The notes: generated from the sequence alone by a model not told the origin. DNA of 64,000 nt from Xenorhabdus sp014467285 (GCF_014467285.1 NZ_NKHR01000005.1:124001-188000), one strand, 5' to 3'. Shown: positions 54,725 to 63,085, numbered from the stretch's first letter. Translations and numbers: made by a program.

Positions 54725-55957
54725 ATGAATAATAATGAGTTTCGCCTAAAACATTTTATCTGCTCTCGCTTTCTTGGAACATTATGTGACCAATTTTTAC
54801 TTTTTGCAGTACCACTAGCGATACCACAGGCTACGGGCTCATTAATGTTCGCTTCTTTAGCCTTTGTCATTGAATGGTTACCACGTCTGATTTTTTTCCC
54901 CTTATCTGGATTTATTGCCGATCGGGTCAATCCCAAATCAATATTTTTTAATGTTGAAATTGGACGCACTTTACTAATGCTGATTGCATTTTTGGTGCTA
55001 TTTTTTTATCCCCAAATGACATTCCCTGTGTTAGCGATAATGATGGCACTACTCTCTATTGCTTATGTTCTCAATTTTGTATCGACAGAATCTCTCTTGC
55101 CACGAAATCTTCCTGCTGAAGAATTACCTAAAGCACTTTCCATGGTTCAAGGAGTTGATCAAATTACTCAGATCCTGGGGCCAACGCTAGCAGCCATAAT
55201 ATCTCTGTATGGTGGTATTCATGCCATATTGATTGTTGCAGGAGGCCTTTTTGCTATTTCAGCAATCAATTATCTTTTTCTTAAATCACGTAATGTCAAT
55301 GTTAAAGATAAGCTAAGTTTCACGTCCTTGATTGACTCTAATAAGCTAGGAGCAAAAGTACTTTGGAAGAATAAGGTTCTTCTGCATCTGTGTGGATTAA
55401 CATGGGTTGTTAATCTAGTATATGGTGCAGCGCTGGTAGTGAGTGCAGCGGTAATTCTCGAAGAATTTCATATGGCTGAACGCTATTTTGGTATTTTGCA
55501 ATCTTCGGCAGCTATAGCAACAATTGTAGCTTTCTTTTTTGTTCCCCGATTTGTCAAGCGCTTTGGATTATCAGCATTAGGAACTATTTCTTTTTGTGCA
55601 ATGATCTTGGCTGGAATATTGATGACAGTTTCCGTCTATTATGTCATGTATCTTTTTGGCTACGTAATATTGATGGCTTTTGATGGTGTATTTAGCGTCT
55701 ATTTACGATCCGTCAGAAGTCAAATAATTCCTCAAGAACACCTTGGAAAAACAACCGGCTTAATTGGACTAATGAATATGTCTTCTGTCCCTGCAAGTGG
55801 TGTTGCAGTCACATTTTTAGCCAGTTATTTTAGTCCACTGGAAATTATAGGGATTATTCTCTCGTTCGCTTTTATTATAGGGATAGTTCTGATTATTCTG
55901 GGCCGTCGTGTTTTTGGATATAAAAGTTGGCTACCGCCAGTGATCACTACTGAGTGA
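54725..55957 (+). CDS. MFS transporter (DHA3/MFS_3-type exporter)
   Basis: ATG at 54725, preceded by aggtgg at a spacing of seven, gives 410 residues. A GTG nine bases upstream is part of that ribosome-binding site. About twelve membrane helices; the loop 2-3 motif is GFIADRVNPKSIFF. N-terminal FRLKHFICSRFLGTLCDQFL is usual for the MFS_3 group, which includes macrolide efflux and EntS-like siderophore exporters. Substrate unknown. Intact while the gene before it is truncated. Confidence 0.78.
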   Translation: MNNNEFRLKHFICSRFLGTLCDQFLLFAVPLAIPQATGSLMFASLAFVIEWLPRLIFFPLSGFIADRVNPKSIFFNVEIGRTLLMLIAFLVLFFYPQMTFPVLAIMMALLSIAYVLNFVSTESLLPRNLPAEELPKALSMVQGVDQITQILGPTLAAIISLYGGIHAILIVAGGLFAISAINYLFLKSRNVNVKDKLSFTSLIDSNKLGAKVLWKNKVLLHLCGLTWVVNLVYGAALVVSAAVILEEFHMAERYFGILQSSAAIATIVAFFFVPRFVKRFGLSALGTISFCAMILAGILMTVSVYYVMYLFGYVILMAFDGVFSVYLRSVRSQIIPQEHLGKTTGLIGLMNMSSVPASGVAVTFLASYFSPLEIIGIILSFAFIIGIVLIILGRRVFGYKSWLPPVITTE

Positions 55958-57000
55958 GTAAAAAGATCCCGTTTTTGTAGGGGGTAATGACATACTTCTT
56001 TTTATTCAAAGCACCAAATGCAATTCCACAACAACGCCCCCCCTCTCATTACTTGACTACATTCACCATGATCTTCTCAAGAACAAACATCTTTTCCTTT
56101 CCCCTTTCCACCCAAAATAGCACCTTATCAGGTGAGATTTCCGCTTAATTTAGCATCAATCATAAACACGTTTTCCATCTGTTGTTTCCCGCTAAAAAAC
56201 CTCAATATCGTGGTTCCTCATGGCTCGATTACCAAAGAAAAAAATAATACAAATTGGTAAAAAAACGCCGTTGGACACAAATTATCATCCAGTTGTTTTT
56301 ATTAAAAAAGTTTCAACATTAAGCCAGAAAAATCTTTTTTCTCTAAGTAATCACAAGTGCGAGTGAGATCCAACTTTTAATAATTTTTAAGTTTATTTAG
56401 TGGAAAAAGTAATATTAAGTGATATTTTTTAATGAAAATATACTAATTTGACAATGGTTATACACCAAAATGTTCAAATCTGTTTATGTAAACCAAATCA
56501 ATAAAATTTTATTAAAAAACAAAACATTTTATACCAAACTGTCTAGTTTGGATTTATAATCCGTAATATTGTTATTAAGTGGAATTAAATTTTGGATGTG
56601 TAATTATTTTGAAACATTAATGCTGATCAATCTTGCAAAAATTGATTAACATCAATTGAGAATTTTTAACCAATGATACTATCTTGGCGCAATAAAATGT
56701 ATGAATAACAAAAAAAATTCATATATTATAATTGCTTAAGACAAATGTTTTGTAGTATGTAATGAAATTTGACTTAGGTTATATTATGTAGGATTATGTT
56801 TACAGTTTGGTATATTTTGTCCAGTTTATAGCCTCAAGAAAGTCACCAATAAGAACTATATATGCTTATTAATATAATATTAGTAATGAATTTATTATTA
56901 ACTGCATATTTACCTTATTTATTGACTATAAAATGATTTAAAATCAATAAGTTATATTTTTATCTTTTATAAAAACCCACAAAGTGAAAATTAGGAGAAT
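55958..57000. other. Kilobase of AT-rich non-coding sequence with an operator-like palindrome
   Basis: No credible ORF in about 1040 bp. The region is very AT-rich from 56250 on. It holds the palindrome at 56534-56551 and further gtttgg/ccagttt half-sites around 56806-56830. It may be the long upstream control region of the regulator gene at 57334, or decayed DNA. Confidence 0.45.
56534..56551. promoter_or_regulatory. Operator-like inverted repeat CCAAACT-gtct-AGTTTGG
   Basis: Seven-base perfect arms around a four-base spacer, a size and shape typical of binding sites for dimeric TetR- or similar HTH repressors. Position within a long AT-rich leader suggests regulation, but no partner gene can be named. 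Confidence 0.4.
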
Positions 57001-57081
57001 ATGAGTTATCTCTCACGTAAGGAAAACAAAAATGTGTTGTTTAGCCTACGTCAATCAAGCAGACGAGAGATGCAGAGATAA
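57001..57081 (+). CDS. Possible 26-residue small ORF
   Basis: ATG at 57001 directly follows taggagaat, a strong though closely spaced ribosome-binding site. The predicted peptide is basic (several Arg/Lys, ending RREMQR). Nothing known resembles it. It may be a leader peptide for the MrpJ-like gene or the stub of a broken gene. Confidence 0.3.
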   Translation: MSYLSRKENKNVLFSLRQSSRREMQR

Positions 57082-57333
57082 CGACAGAACAAAGAAACAT
57101 AATTCGTATCATGGAAGAACACACCTTGCCTCGGTGAGGGGCTGTTTTTTACAAAACGTTAACAAAAAGGTCATGTCATTAAAAAACAATACAAATGTCA
57201 GAAAACAAAACGGCGAATCAGGTGGTAACAATAGGCATACCGTGAACGGTAGTGAATCCGTCAAGGTAGGCTCTATTTTACGGATAATTATTCTTGATAA
57301 CGCCATAACTTACTGACTTAAAAAGGATAAAAT

Positions 57334-57639
57334 ATGGAAGATGCGAACTTATTAGTCGGAAGACGTATTCAAACCAAAAGGAAAGAATTGGGCATTACGG
57401 CAACAGCTCTGGCAAAGCAACTCAGTATCAGTCAACAACAACTGTCACGTTACGAAAGAGGGACAAATCGAATTAATATAGACCATCTTGTTCCTATTTG
57501 TACTATATTAGGTACCCCAATTGAGTGGTTTTTTGAAGATTGCTTTCCAAAACACAACAAAGAGGATAACCCCATTAATAAACTCGCGGATCAATATATT
57601 CCCATTGCTGAAACAATTATAGGGAAGAATGGTTGTTAA
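57334..57639 (+). CDS. XRE-family regulator resembling MrpJ
   Basis: 101 residues. A helix-turn-helix (about 6-62) has recognition region SISQQQLSRYERGTNRI; the SQQQxSRYERG motif is typical of MrpJ of Proteus fimbrial operons and its relatives, which repress flagellar genes and adjust motility versus adhesion. ATG follows aaaggataaaat. No fimbrial genes neighbour it in this window, so it is an orphan MrpJ homologue or a cassette regulator. Confidence 0.75.
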   Translation: MEDANLLVGRRIQTKRKELGITATALAKQLSISQQQLSRYERGTNRINIDHLVPICTILGTPIEWFFEDCFPKHNKEDNPINKLADQYIPIAETIIGKNGC

Positions 57640-57657
57640 ATGGGACAAGATAAACGT

Positions 57658-57710
57658 GTCAGAAGCCTGTTATGAGACTGATTTAATTGTTCGTATTTAA
57701 GGCTTCTGAC
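57658..57710. terminator. Long-stem hairpin after the MrpJ-like gene
   Basis: Arms gtcagaagcct (57658-57668) and aggcttctgac (57700-57710) are perfectly complementary over 11 bases around a 31-nt loop; tcttgtt follows. It lies between a plus-strand gene and a convergent minus-strand gene. Confidence 0.55.
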
Positions 57711-57744
57711 TCTTGTTAGCCAGTATTTCTGCATTGTGTCACTG

Positions 57745-58212
57745 TCAAGAGTGCTCAACAATCCCAATGACATCCATAACAAATCGTTTGATAATTCTCA
57801 GTTCTTCCGCAGAATAGCTTTCCAATTTTTGTAACCATCTTGCTTCCGCTTGTTGATGCAATTTCTCATGAATATCAAATAGCCGCTTCCCTTCGCTAGT
57901 AAGTCTGAAATAGGTCTCTTTCTGGTTATCCACCATTTTCAGTTTCTCAACCATAGAACGTTGAAGAAGTTTTGCACACACTTTTGAGATAGCCCCCTTA
58001 GTCATTTTCACCGTTTGACTGATAGTGGTGATATTCAATAGCCCTGATTCCCCGATACATTGAATAACATGTAATTCAGACAATGAATAACCACTGATTC
58101 CATACTCACGGAGTGTCTTTTCATCATGTCTTTGCTTAATATTGTCTCTCAGGTGTATCAAGTGGTTAACGGCGGCAAGGATCTCGCGTTGGTGGGCTGT
58201 GCTGTTGGTCAT
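57745..58212 (-). CDS. MarR-family transcriptional regulator
   Basis: 155 residues with a winged helix-turn-helix: LNITTISQTVKMTKGAISKVCAKL (about 59-82; recognition helix at its end) followed by the wing with DNQKETYFRLTSEG. MarR proteins usually repress an adjacent efflux gene and release DNA on binding aromatic ligands. It is divergent from the MFS gene at 58339, with a perfect palindrome between them. Confidence 0.88.
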   Translation of the reverse strand: MTNSTAHQREILAAVNHLIHLRDNIKQRHDEKTLREYGISGYSLSELHVIQCIGESGLLNITTISQTVKMTKGAISKVCAKLLQRSMVEKLKMVDNQKETYFRLTSEGKRLFDIHEKLHQQAEARWLQKLESYSAEELRIIKRFVMDVIGIVEHS

Positions 58213-58302
58213 TTACGATTATTTCTCAGGAAACTATTTCCAACATCATAGCAAAAAAAGAAAAAAAAAAGATCTTTACAAAATCTGCCAATTTATTAAT
58301 CT

Positions 58303-58330
58303 CCATATTGTTTCCTTGGAAACAATATGG
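58303..58330. promoter_or_regulatory. Perfect 28-bp palindrome, likely MarR operator, overlapping the exporter ribosome-binding site
   Basis: ccatattgtttcc (58303-58315), two central T, ggaaacaatatgg (58318-58330): all 13 arm positions match. The right end includes the first bases of the ggag ribosome-binding site of the MFS gene. Size fits a MarR dimer site. RNA from it could also fold into a hairpin hiding that site. Confidence 0.75.
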
Positions 58331-58338
58331 AGAAAAAG

Positions 58339-59526
58339 ATGAATAAACGCATTTCAGCCCGTAATGTAAAAATGGTCTTCTATCTGGTGTGCTTCAGCGC
58401 CCTTTTAGGCTCTCTGGCCCAGAATATTTATGCTCCCGTTATTCCTACCGTCAAAGAGTTGTTCAACACCTCCTTGCCATTAGTCAATCTCACTGTGTCA
58501 GCATTCACATTCGTTTTAGCTTTTATGCAAATCGTATATGGCCCACTCGCTGATCGAAAAGGCCGCAAAGCGATTCTGCTGCCTGCCCTTGCTATCTCCA
58601 TTATCGGCTCGGTCGGCTGTGCCATGACTTCCGATATTTATTGGCTGATTTTCTTTCGGGTAGTGCAAGCAATTGGAATTGCCGCCATTCCAGTTATTGC
58701 TGCGACAATTATTGGCGATCTTTATGAAGGACAAGATCGTGCAAAAGCCATCAGTACCTATCAAATGTTATTAACACTTGCTCCTGCGACGGGGCCATTG
58801 ATAGGTGGCTATTTAGCTGAATTAGATGGATATGTTGCTATTTTCCAGTTTATTGCCATTATTGGCGGATTGATGCTTATCGGAAATTTGTTTTGGTTAC
58901 CGGAAACTAAACCTGAACAACAAGAAGGCAATCAAAAAACAGCCTTTCACTTCCGTAAAATTCTATCCGACCGCACCACGCAATCTGTTTTCTTCGTTAG
59001 CTTTATGCTGTTCTATTGTTATTTCTGCTTTCTGACTTTTTTACCCATCATCTTAAATAATGAATATGATTTCAGCCCTGCTGATATTGGTTGGATGTAT
59101 CTCCCCATGTCTTTGGCAATGGTTGCTGGTAGTTATAGCTATCGCTTAATTAATCATCGATTTTCTAAAGAAAATGGGCTTATTATCAGCAGCTTGCTAA
59201 ATTTGCTCTTAATCCTGCTTTTTGCCATAACATACCAATTTGGTATTCCCACTTTAATCATTGTCACGACTTTTTACGGTTTTACTTTGGGACTATCAAC
59301 ACCTACACATGCTACCTTACTGTTGGCAAAATTTGTGGAAGAGCGAGCAACTGTGATTGGGCTTTATAATTTCATCAGGTATACAGGCATGGCTGTTGGC
59401 CCAATGGTTGGTAGTTTCTTGTTATTTAATAATCGCTATGAATGGATATTTTTAGTGGGAGCCTTGTTATTTGCCTTGTCTATTGGTGTTACTGCCATTA
59501 TGACTCACTGGCGCGATAAACCATAA
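58339..59526 (+). CDS. MFS drug-efflux transporter (DHA1, Bcr/CflA type)
   Basis: ATG at 58339, six bases after ggag, gives 395 residues (the frame opens upstream at 58327 inside the palindrome). Twelve-helix MFS with the loop 2-3 motif GPLADRKGRKAIL and the antiporter motif C region QMLLTLAPATGPLIGGYLAE. This subfamily expels drugs such as bicyclomycin, chloramphenicol or tetracycline; the substrate here is unknown. Controlled, most likely, by the divergent MarR gene. Confidence 0.87.
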   Translation: MNKRISARNVKMVFYLVCFSALLGSLAQNIYAPVIPTVKELFNTSLPLVNLTVSAFTFVLAFMQIVYGPLADRKGRKAILLPALAISIIGSVGCAMTSDIYWLIFFRVVQAIGIAAIPVIAATIIGDLYEGQDRAKAISTYQMLLTLAPATGPLIGGYLAELDGYVAIFQFIAIIGGLMLIGNLFWLPETKPEQQEGNQKTAFHFRKILSDRTTQSVFFVSFMLFYCYFCFLTFLPIILNNEYDFSPADIGWMYLPMSLAMVAGSYSYRLINHRFSKENGLIISSLLNLLLILLFAITYQFGIPTLIIVTTFYGFTLGLSTPTHATLLLAKFVEERATVIGLYNFIRYTGMAVGPMVGSFLLFNNRYEWIFLVGALLFALSIGVTAIMTHWRDKP

Positions 59527-59941
59527 AGCTTGCTATGAGAAAATATTTTCTTATGCGTATAAGAAATCTGTTCGTATAATGATTGATGCAGAACAATCTT
59601 GGGTACAATTTGCAGCGGATAACAAAATTAAGGGAGGAGTAAAACTGGTGAGAGGTACATATTTAGAAGAAGAGATTATAAATCGTGAAAGAGCAATTGG
59701 CTCTGTCTTTTCAAAAAAAGAAGAAAAAGATTATAACTATAATTTTGCAGTAAAATACATTGATGAGAATACATTTGACATCGAGTCAAATGCTTCTGGG
59801 CATTGTGGAAAATGTAAAATAAAACTTATTTCTGGTGAAGTTCATCTTGATCATTCTGGAGGAATATCTCGAGAAGATATTTCATCAGGGTATATTCTGG
59901 CATGCTGCTCATTTCCTAAAGGGAATATTGAAATTTCATGA
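59522..59941 (+). pseudogene. Fused remnants of a proline dehydrogenase (CarD-like) and a 2Fe-2S ferredoxin (CarE-like)
   Basis: The frame begins directly at the MFS stop, without ribosome-binding site. Codons from 59534 read YEKIFSYAYKKSVRIMIDAE, then QSWVQFA: the proline-dehydrogenase segment around DAEQSW. A few residues later comes GGVKLVRGTYLEEE, normally over 100 residues further on, so an internal deletion is evident. From about 59725 the sequence becomes a plant-type ferredoxin, SGHCGKCKIKLISGE...ISSGYILACCSFPKG, retaining CxxC and the last Cys but missing the first cluster Cys. An internal ATG (59579) could start 120 residues, but neither half would work. CarD (proline dehydrogenase-like) followed by CarE (ferredoxin) is the gene order of carbapenem operons. 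Confidence 0.7.
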
Positions 59942-59948
59942 GGATAAT

Positions 59949-60797
59949 ATGCGATATATAATTTCATTTTTATATTTTATTATGTCGTTTCAAGCGTATT
60001 CAAATAATAATATTAGTGAAAGTTTTGTCGAAGGTGGACGTTTTTATGTTGGTACTGTTTTTGGCAATCAAGACTACATATCACATTCAAATGTAGAATT
60101 AAATTCTTTTTACATTCTGAAAAATGAAGTCACTTATTCTCTGTATCAAGAAGTATATGAATGGGCAATTTTAAATGGTTACGAATTTCATGATGGCTGC
60201 AATGGCGCAACTTATGAAGACTGCCTTCCTCCTGAATGGGATGAAGGTCAACATCCTGTGACAAATATTGAGTGGTTGGATGCTGTTATTTTCGCCAATG
60301 CGTTGAGTGAAAAGTCAAACTTAGCACCAGTATATTTACAAAAAAACAATGCCCCCATCCGAAAAAGTGCTAAGGATATAGAGATACTCATAAATAAACA
60401 GGCTAATGGATATCGCTTACCTACCCTAAATGAATGGCATGTCGCCGCACGGGGTGGAAAACCAGCATTAAAGTCTGGTACATATGGATACCGTCATTCT
60501 GGTAGTGATAACGCCAAAAAAGTTGCGTGGTATCCTGAATTGAATGCTAATAATTTTGGCACGAATATTGTTGGTAAACTATTACCCAATGCTTTAGGGT
60601 TATATGATATGAGTGGTAATGTTTCTGAGTGGGTTTATGATAGTTATAATTTAGGAAAAGTGAAAATGTATTATTTCTGTGGAGGAAGTTATCTTTCTCA
60701 CTCAACTACTTTGGTAAGTTGTGATAACCATAGCGCAGGATTTTTTATGCCTGATATCGGATTTAGGTTAGCCAGGAGCCATTTAATTGAAAGTTAA
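59949..60797 (+). CDS. Secreted formylglycine-generating-enzyme (SUMF1/FGE) fold protein in the CarF position
   Basis: ATG at 59949 follows tgaggataat, overlapping the previous stop region; 282 residues. A signal peptide (about 1-18, QAYS cleavage) is followed by an FGE-sulfatase domain: EVTYSLYQEVYEWA, HPVTNIEWLDAVIFANAL, GYRLPTLNEWHVAARGG, and GLYDMSGNVSEWVYDSY, ending GFRLARSHL. FGE-fold proteins oxidise cysteines or have lost catalysis. It sits between carE-like and carG-like sequence, where carF is found in carbapenem operons, so a self-resistance role is inferred from position. The product overlaps the next gene by 11 nt. Confidence 0.7.
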   Translation: MRYIISFLYFIMSFQAYSNNNISESFVEGGRFYVGTVFGNQDYISHSNVELNSFYILKNEVTYSLYQEVYEWAILNGYEFHDGCNGATYEDCLPPEWDEGQHPVTNIEWLDAVIFANALSEKSNLAPVYLQKNNAPIRKSAKDIEILINKQANGYRLPTLNEWHVAARGGKPALKSGTYGYRHSGSDNAKKVAWYPELNANNFGTNIVGKLLPNALGLYDMSGNVSEWVYDSYNLGKVKMYYFCGGSYLSHSTTLVSCDNHSAGFFMPDIGFRLARSHLIES

Positions 60798-61332
60798 AAA
60801 ATTTTTTATACTATTAATCTTTTTATCATTCAACATTTTTGCTCATGGCAGCTCTAAGGTTGTGCTTAAGGATGGTGTAAATTTTATAGATTTGAATGGT
60901 GATGGCATAAAAGATATCATTTTTCATGCTGAATTTGATAATAATACTTCTCACCCGAATAATACTTTAACTATTTTCATAAAAAATAAAAATGGGAATT
61001 ATAATATTGTTCCTATTCCACATGATGTAGGTTTTACTTGGTTTGATTTCCGTTTATCGGCATCGCCCATAAAAATAACGGATTACGAATTACGTAAAGA
61101 AAAAGGATATTATTATATGGTTATTGCCCATAAAATATACGATAAATTAACAAATGATAACGTTTTTGATGAGTTACCTGTTAAATTTAGCAGATATGAT
61201 ATAAAAACCAATCATGAAGTACCCGGTGTTTCTATTTTTTACTGGGATTACACCAGTTTTTATATTACTAAAAACAAATATAAAAGTGTCGATGATGCCT
61301 TTATAGAATTTAATTTGGAGGGAGGCTTATGA
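60787..61332 (+). CDS. CarG-like carbapenem self-resistance protein
   Basis: A TTG start at 60787, eight bases after aggag, gives 181 residues with a signal peptide (about 4-19). The mature N-terminus reads VVLKDGVNFIDLNGDGIKDI, with an acidic DLNGDG loop, then a beta-rich region (NTLTIFIKNKNGNYNIVPIP). This is, from memory, the CarG family pattern. CarG proteins are periplasmic and protect carbapenem producers from their own antibiotic without hydrolysing it. Intact and translationally coupled to its neighbours: 11-nt overlap upstream, 4-nt overlap downstream. Confidence 0.65.
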   Translation: MKVKKFFILLIFLSFNIFAHGSSKVVLKDGVNFIDLNGDGIKDIIFHAEFDNNTSHPNNTLTIFIKNKNGNYNIVPIPHDVGFTWFDFRLSASPIKITDYELRKEKGYYYMVIAHKIYDKLTNDNVFDELPVKFSRYDIKTNHEVPGVSIFYWDYTSFYITKNKYKSVDDAFIEFNLEGGL

Positions 61333-61877
61333 GGTTTATTATTTTTATTTTATTATCGCTTTCATCTGTTCTTTGTTATGCTATTAATCACTATGGATAT
61401 ATGGACAAAATACAAAAAAAACTTGATAAGCAAACACCTTTATGTCTTGGTGAAACCCAGTGGCCTGTTTCAGTTAAAGATGGCAGTTCTGTCTGGATTA
61501 ATGCAAAGATGGAATCTCTTGTTGATGCAGGATTAGTGAAATCCAGTATTGAAGGCCATAATAAAGTATGGTTTTTAACCCCGTTAGGTTCAGCAGAATT
61601 TAAAAGGAGTGGTGATTTCTGTTATGGTAGAATCATAGTAAAAAATATTGAAAGCATTACTCATATAGACGCCAAAAAAGGCTTTATTATTTTTAATTAT
61701 TATATAGAGTCTTTGCCTGAATGGGCTAAAAACAAATCAGTCAGATTTGCATATTCTTATTTGGATAATATTGTTACGGGAATTAATGTAGCAAAATATC
61801 GAGTTGAATTTGAAAAAGTTAGTTCAGGTGTTATAGAAATAACTGATGAACCAACTCAACTTGATTTACTTTATTAA
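61329..61877 (+). CDS. Secreted hypothetical protein, third gene of the CarG-type resistance trio
   Basis: 182 residues; ATG six bases after gggagg and overlapping the previous stop (ATGA). A signal peptide (about 1-18) precedes a two-part domain: residues about 35-95 hold a winged-helix-like pattern (ESLVDAGLVKSS, KVWFLTPLGSAEFKRSGDFC) with two Cys that could form a disulphide. I associate it with proteins called CpmK in Photorhabdus annotations, but I am not sure of this. It could be part of the carbapenem self-protection set. The operon ends with no strong terminator before glxK-type gene. Confidence 0.55.
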   Translation: MRFIIFILLSLSSVLCYAINHYGYMDKIQKKLDKQTPLCLGETQWPVSVKDGSSVWINAKMESLVDAGLVKSSIEGHNKVWFLTPLGSAEFKRSGDFCYGRIIVKNIESITHIDAKKGFIIFNYYIESLPEWAKNKSVRFAYSYLDNIVTGINVAKYRVEFEKVSSGVIEITDEPTQLDLLY

Positions 61878-61942
61878 AGAAATAATCCAGCAATCTCTCC
61901 TTTATGAAGGACAACATTCAATACACCATTTTAAACTGATTT

Positions 61943-63085
61943 TTATGCTCTTTGATGAGATATAGCCCAAACCGCCGCAACATTACGTGCCGTTACCTGC
62001 AAGTTATCGGCACCATTGGTAAGAGCATCTGACAGAGAGCAAGCTCCCGGTACGATGGAAAATACTGCATCCAATCCATGTTGATGCACGACAGAGTAAT
62101 CCTGGCTCATTCCACCCACTAGAGCGATAGTCGGAATACCAAATTTTTTGGCAACTTTAGCAACGCCAATAGGCGTCTTACCCTGTATCGTCTGTTTATC
62201 TATACGACCTTCTCCCGTAATGACCAAATCTGCCCCCTGAACTGCCTCCTCCAATTTCAGGGTATCAACAACAATCTCAATACCTGACTGCAATTTCGCT
62301 CCAAGACAACCCAGTAAAGAAGCTCCCATGCCTCCAGCCGCTCCCGCGCCTGCTTCATCAATCACGTTTTTGCCTGTTAGCGATTCAATCTTCATTCCAT
62401 AATGAAGCAATGCAGAATCCAACGCTTTCACCATCTCCGGCGTTGCCCCTTTTTGTGGGCCAAACACCGCTGATGCGCCTGATTCTCCACATAGCGGATT
62501 ATTCACATCACAAGCCACGGTGAACTCAATTTGACTAAGGCGAGGGTCAAGATCTGTGAAATCGATTATTTCCAGACGAGTTAATGCTGCACCGCCAAAT
62601 GGCAGGGTTCGGCCATCTCCATCCAGTAAATTTGCCCCAAGTGCCTGCATCATACCGGCTCCGCCATCGTTGGTCGCACTGCCGCCAATACCTAAAATCA
62701 GTTTCTGTATCCCATGCTCCAATGCAGCCAGAATAAGCTCACCCGTGCCATAGCTTGTCGTTATCAAAGGGTTACGCTGTTCTGCCGGCACTAAATGCAA
62801 ACCCGAAGCGGCAGCCATTTCAATCACCGCCGTCTTTCCATCACCCAATAGACCGAAAAATGCTTCAACAGGTTGCCCCAACGGATCGGTAACGGTACAT
62901 GTAATATATTTTCCCTCTGTTGCCGCAACCAGTGATTCCACGGTTCCTTCCCCACCATCCGCCATCGGCAACTTGACGTAATCCGCCTGCGGGAAAATTT
63001 CCTGAAATCCCTGCTCTATTGCTTGCGCCACTTGTAAAGCGCTCAGGCTTTCCTTAAATGAATCAGGAGCAATCACAATTTTCAT
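61943..63085 (-). CDS. Glycerate kinase (GarK/GlxK family)
   Basis: ATG at 63085 gives 380 residues beginning MKIVIAPDSFKESLSALQVA, matching GarK/GlxK (about 381). The frame runs 35 codons further upstream, but that part is not conserved. The ribosome-binding site is gagga. Conserved MADGGEGTVE and GIGGSATNDGGAGMMQALGA. It phosphorylates D-glycerate to 2-phosphoglycerate (class used in glycolate/galactarate degradation). Single gene, downstream of rpoH on the same strand but separated by a terminator. Confidence 0.92.
   Translation of the reverse strand: MKIVIAPDSFKESLSALQVAQAIEQGFQEIFPQADYVKLPMADGGEGTVESLVAATEGKYITCTVTDPLGQPVEAFFGLLGDGKTAVIEMAAASGLHLVPAEQRNPLITTSYGTGELILAALEHGIQKLILGIGGSATNDGGAGMMQALGANLLDGDGRTLPFGGAALTRLEIIDFTDLDPRLSQIEFTVACDVNNPLCGESGASAVFGPQKGATPEMVKALDSALLHYGMKIESLTGKNVIDEAGAGAAGGMGASLLGCLGAKLQSGIEIVVDTLKLEEAVQGADLVITGEGRIDKQTIQGKTPIGVAKVAKKFGIPTIALVGGMSQDYSVVHQHGLDAVFSIVPGACSLSDALTNGADNLQVTARNVAAVWAISHQRA

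Noticed and set aside
57032..57316. 94-codon frame upstream of the MrpJ-like gene
   Set aside because: No domain and poor start context. The competing frame from 57001 has a better ribosome-binding site.
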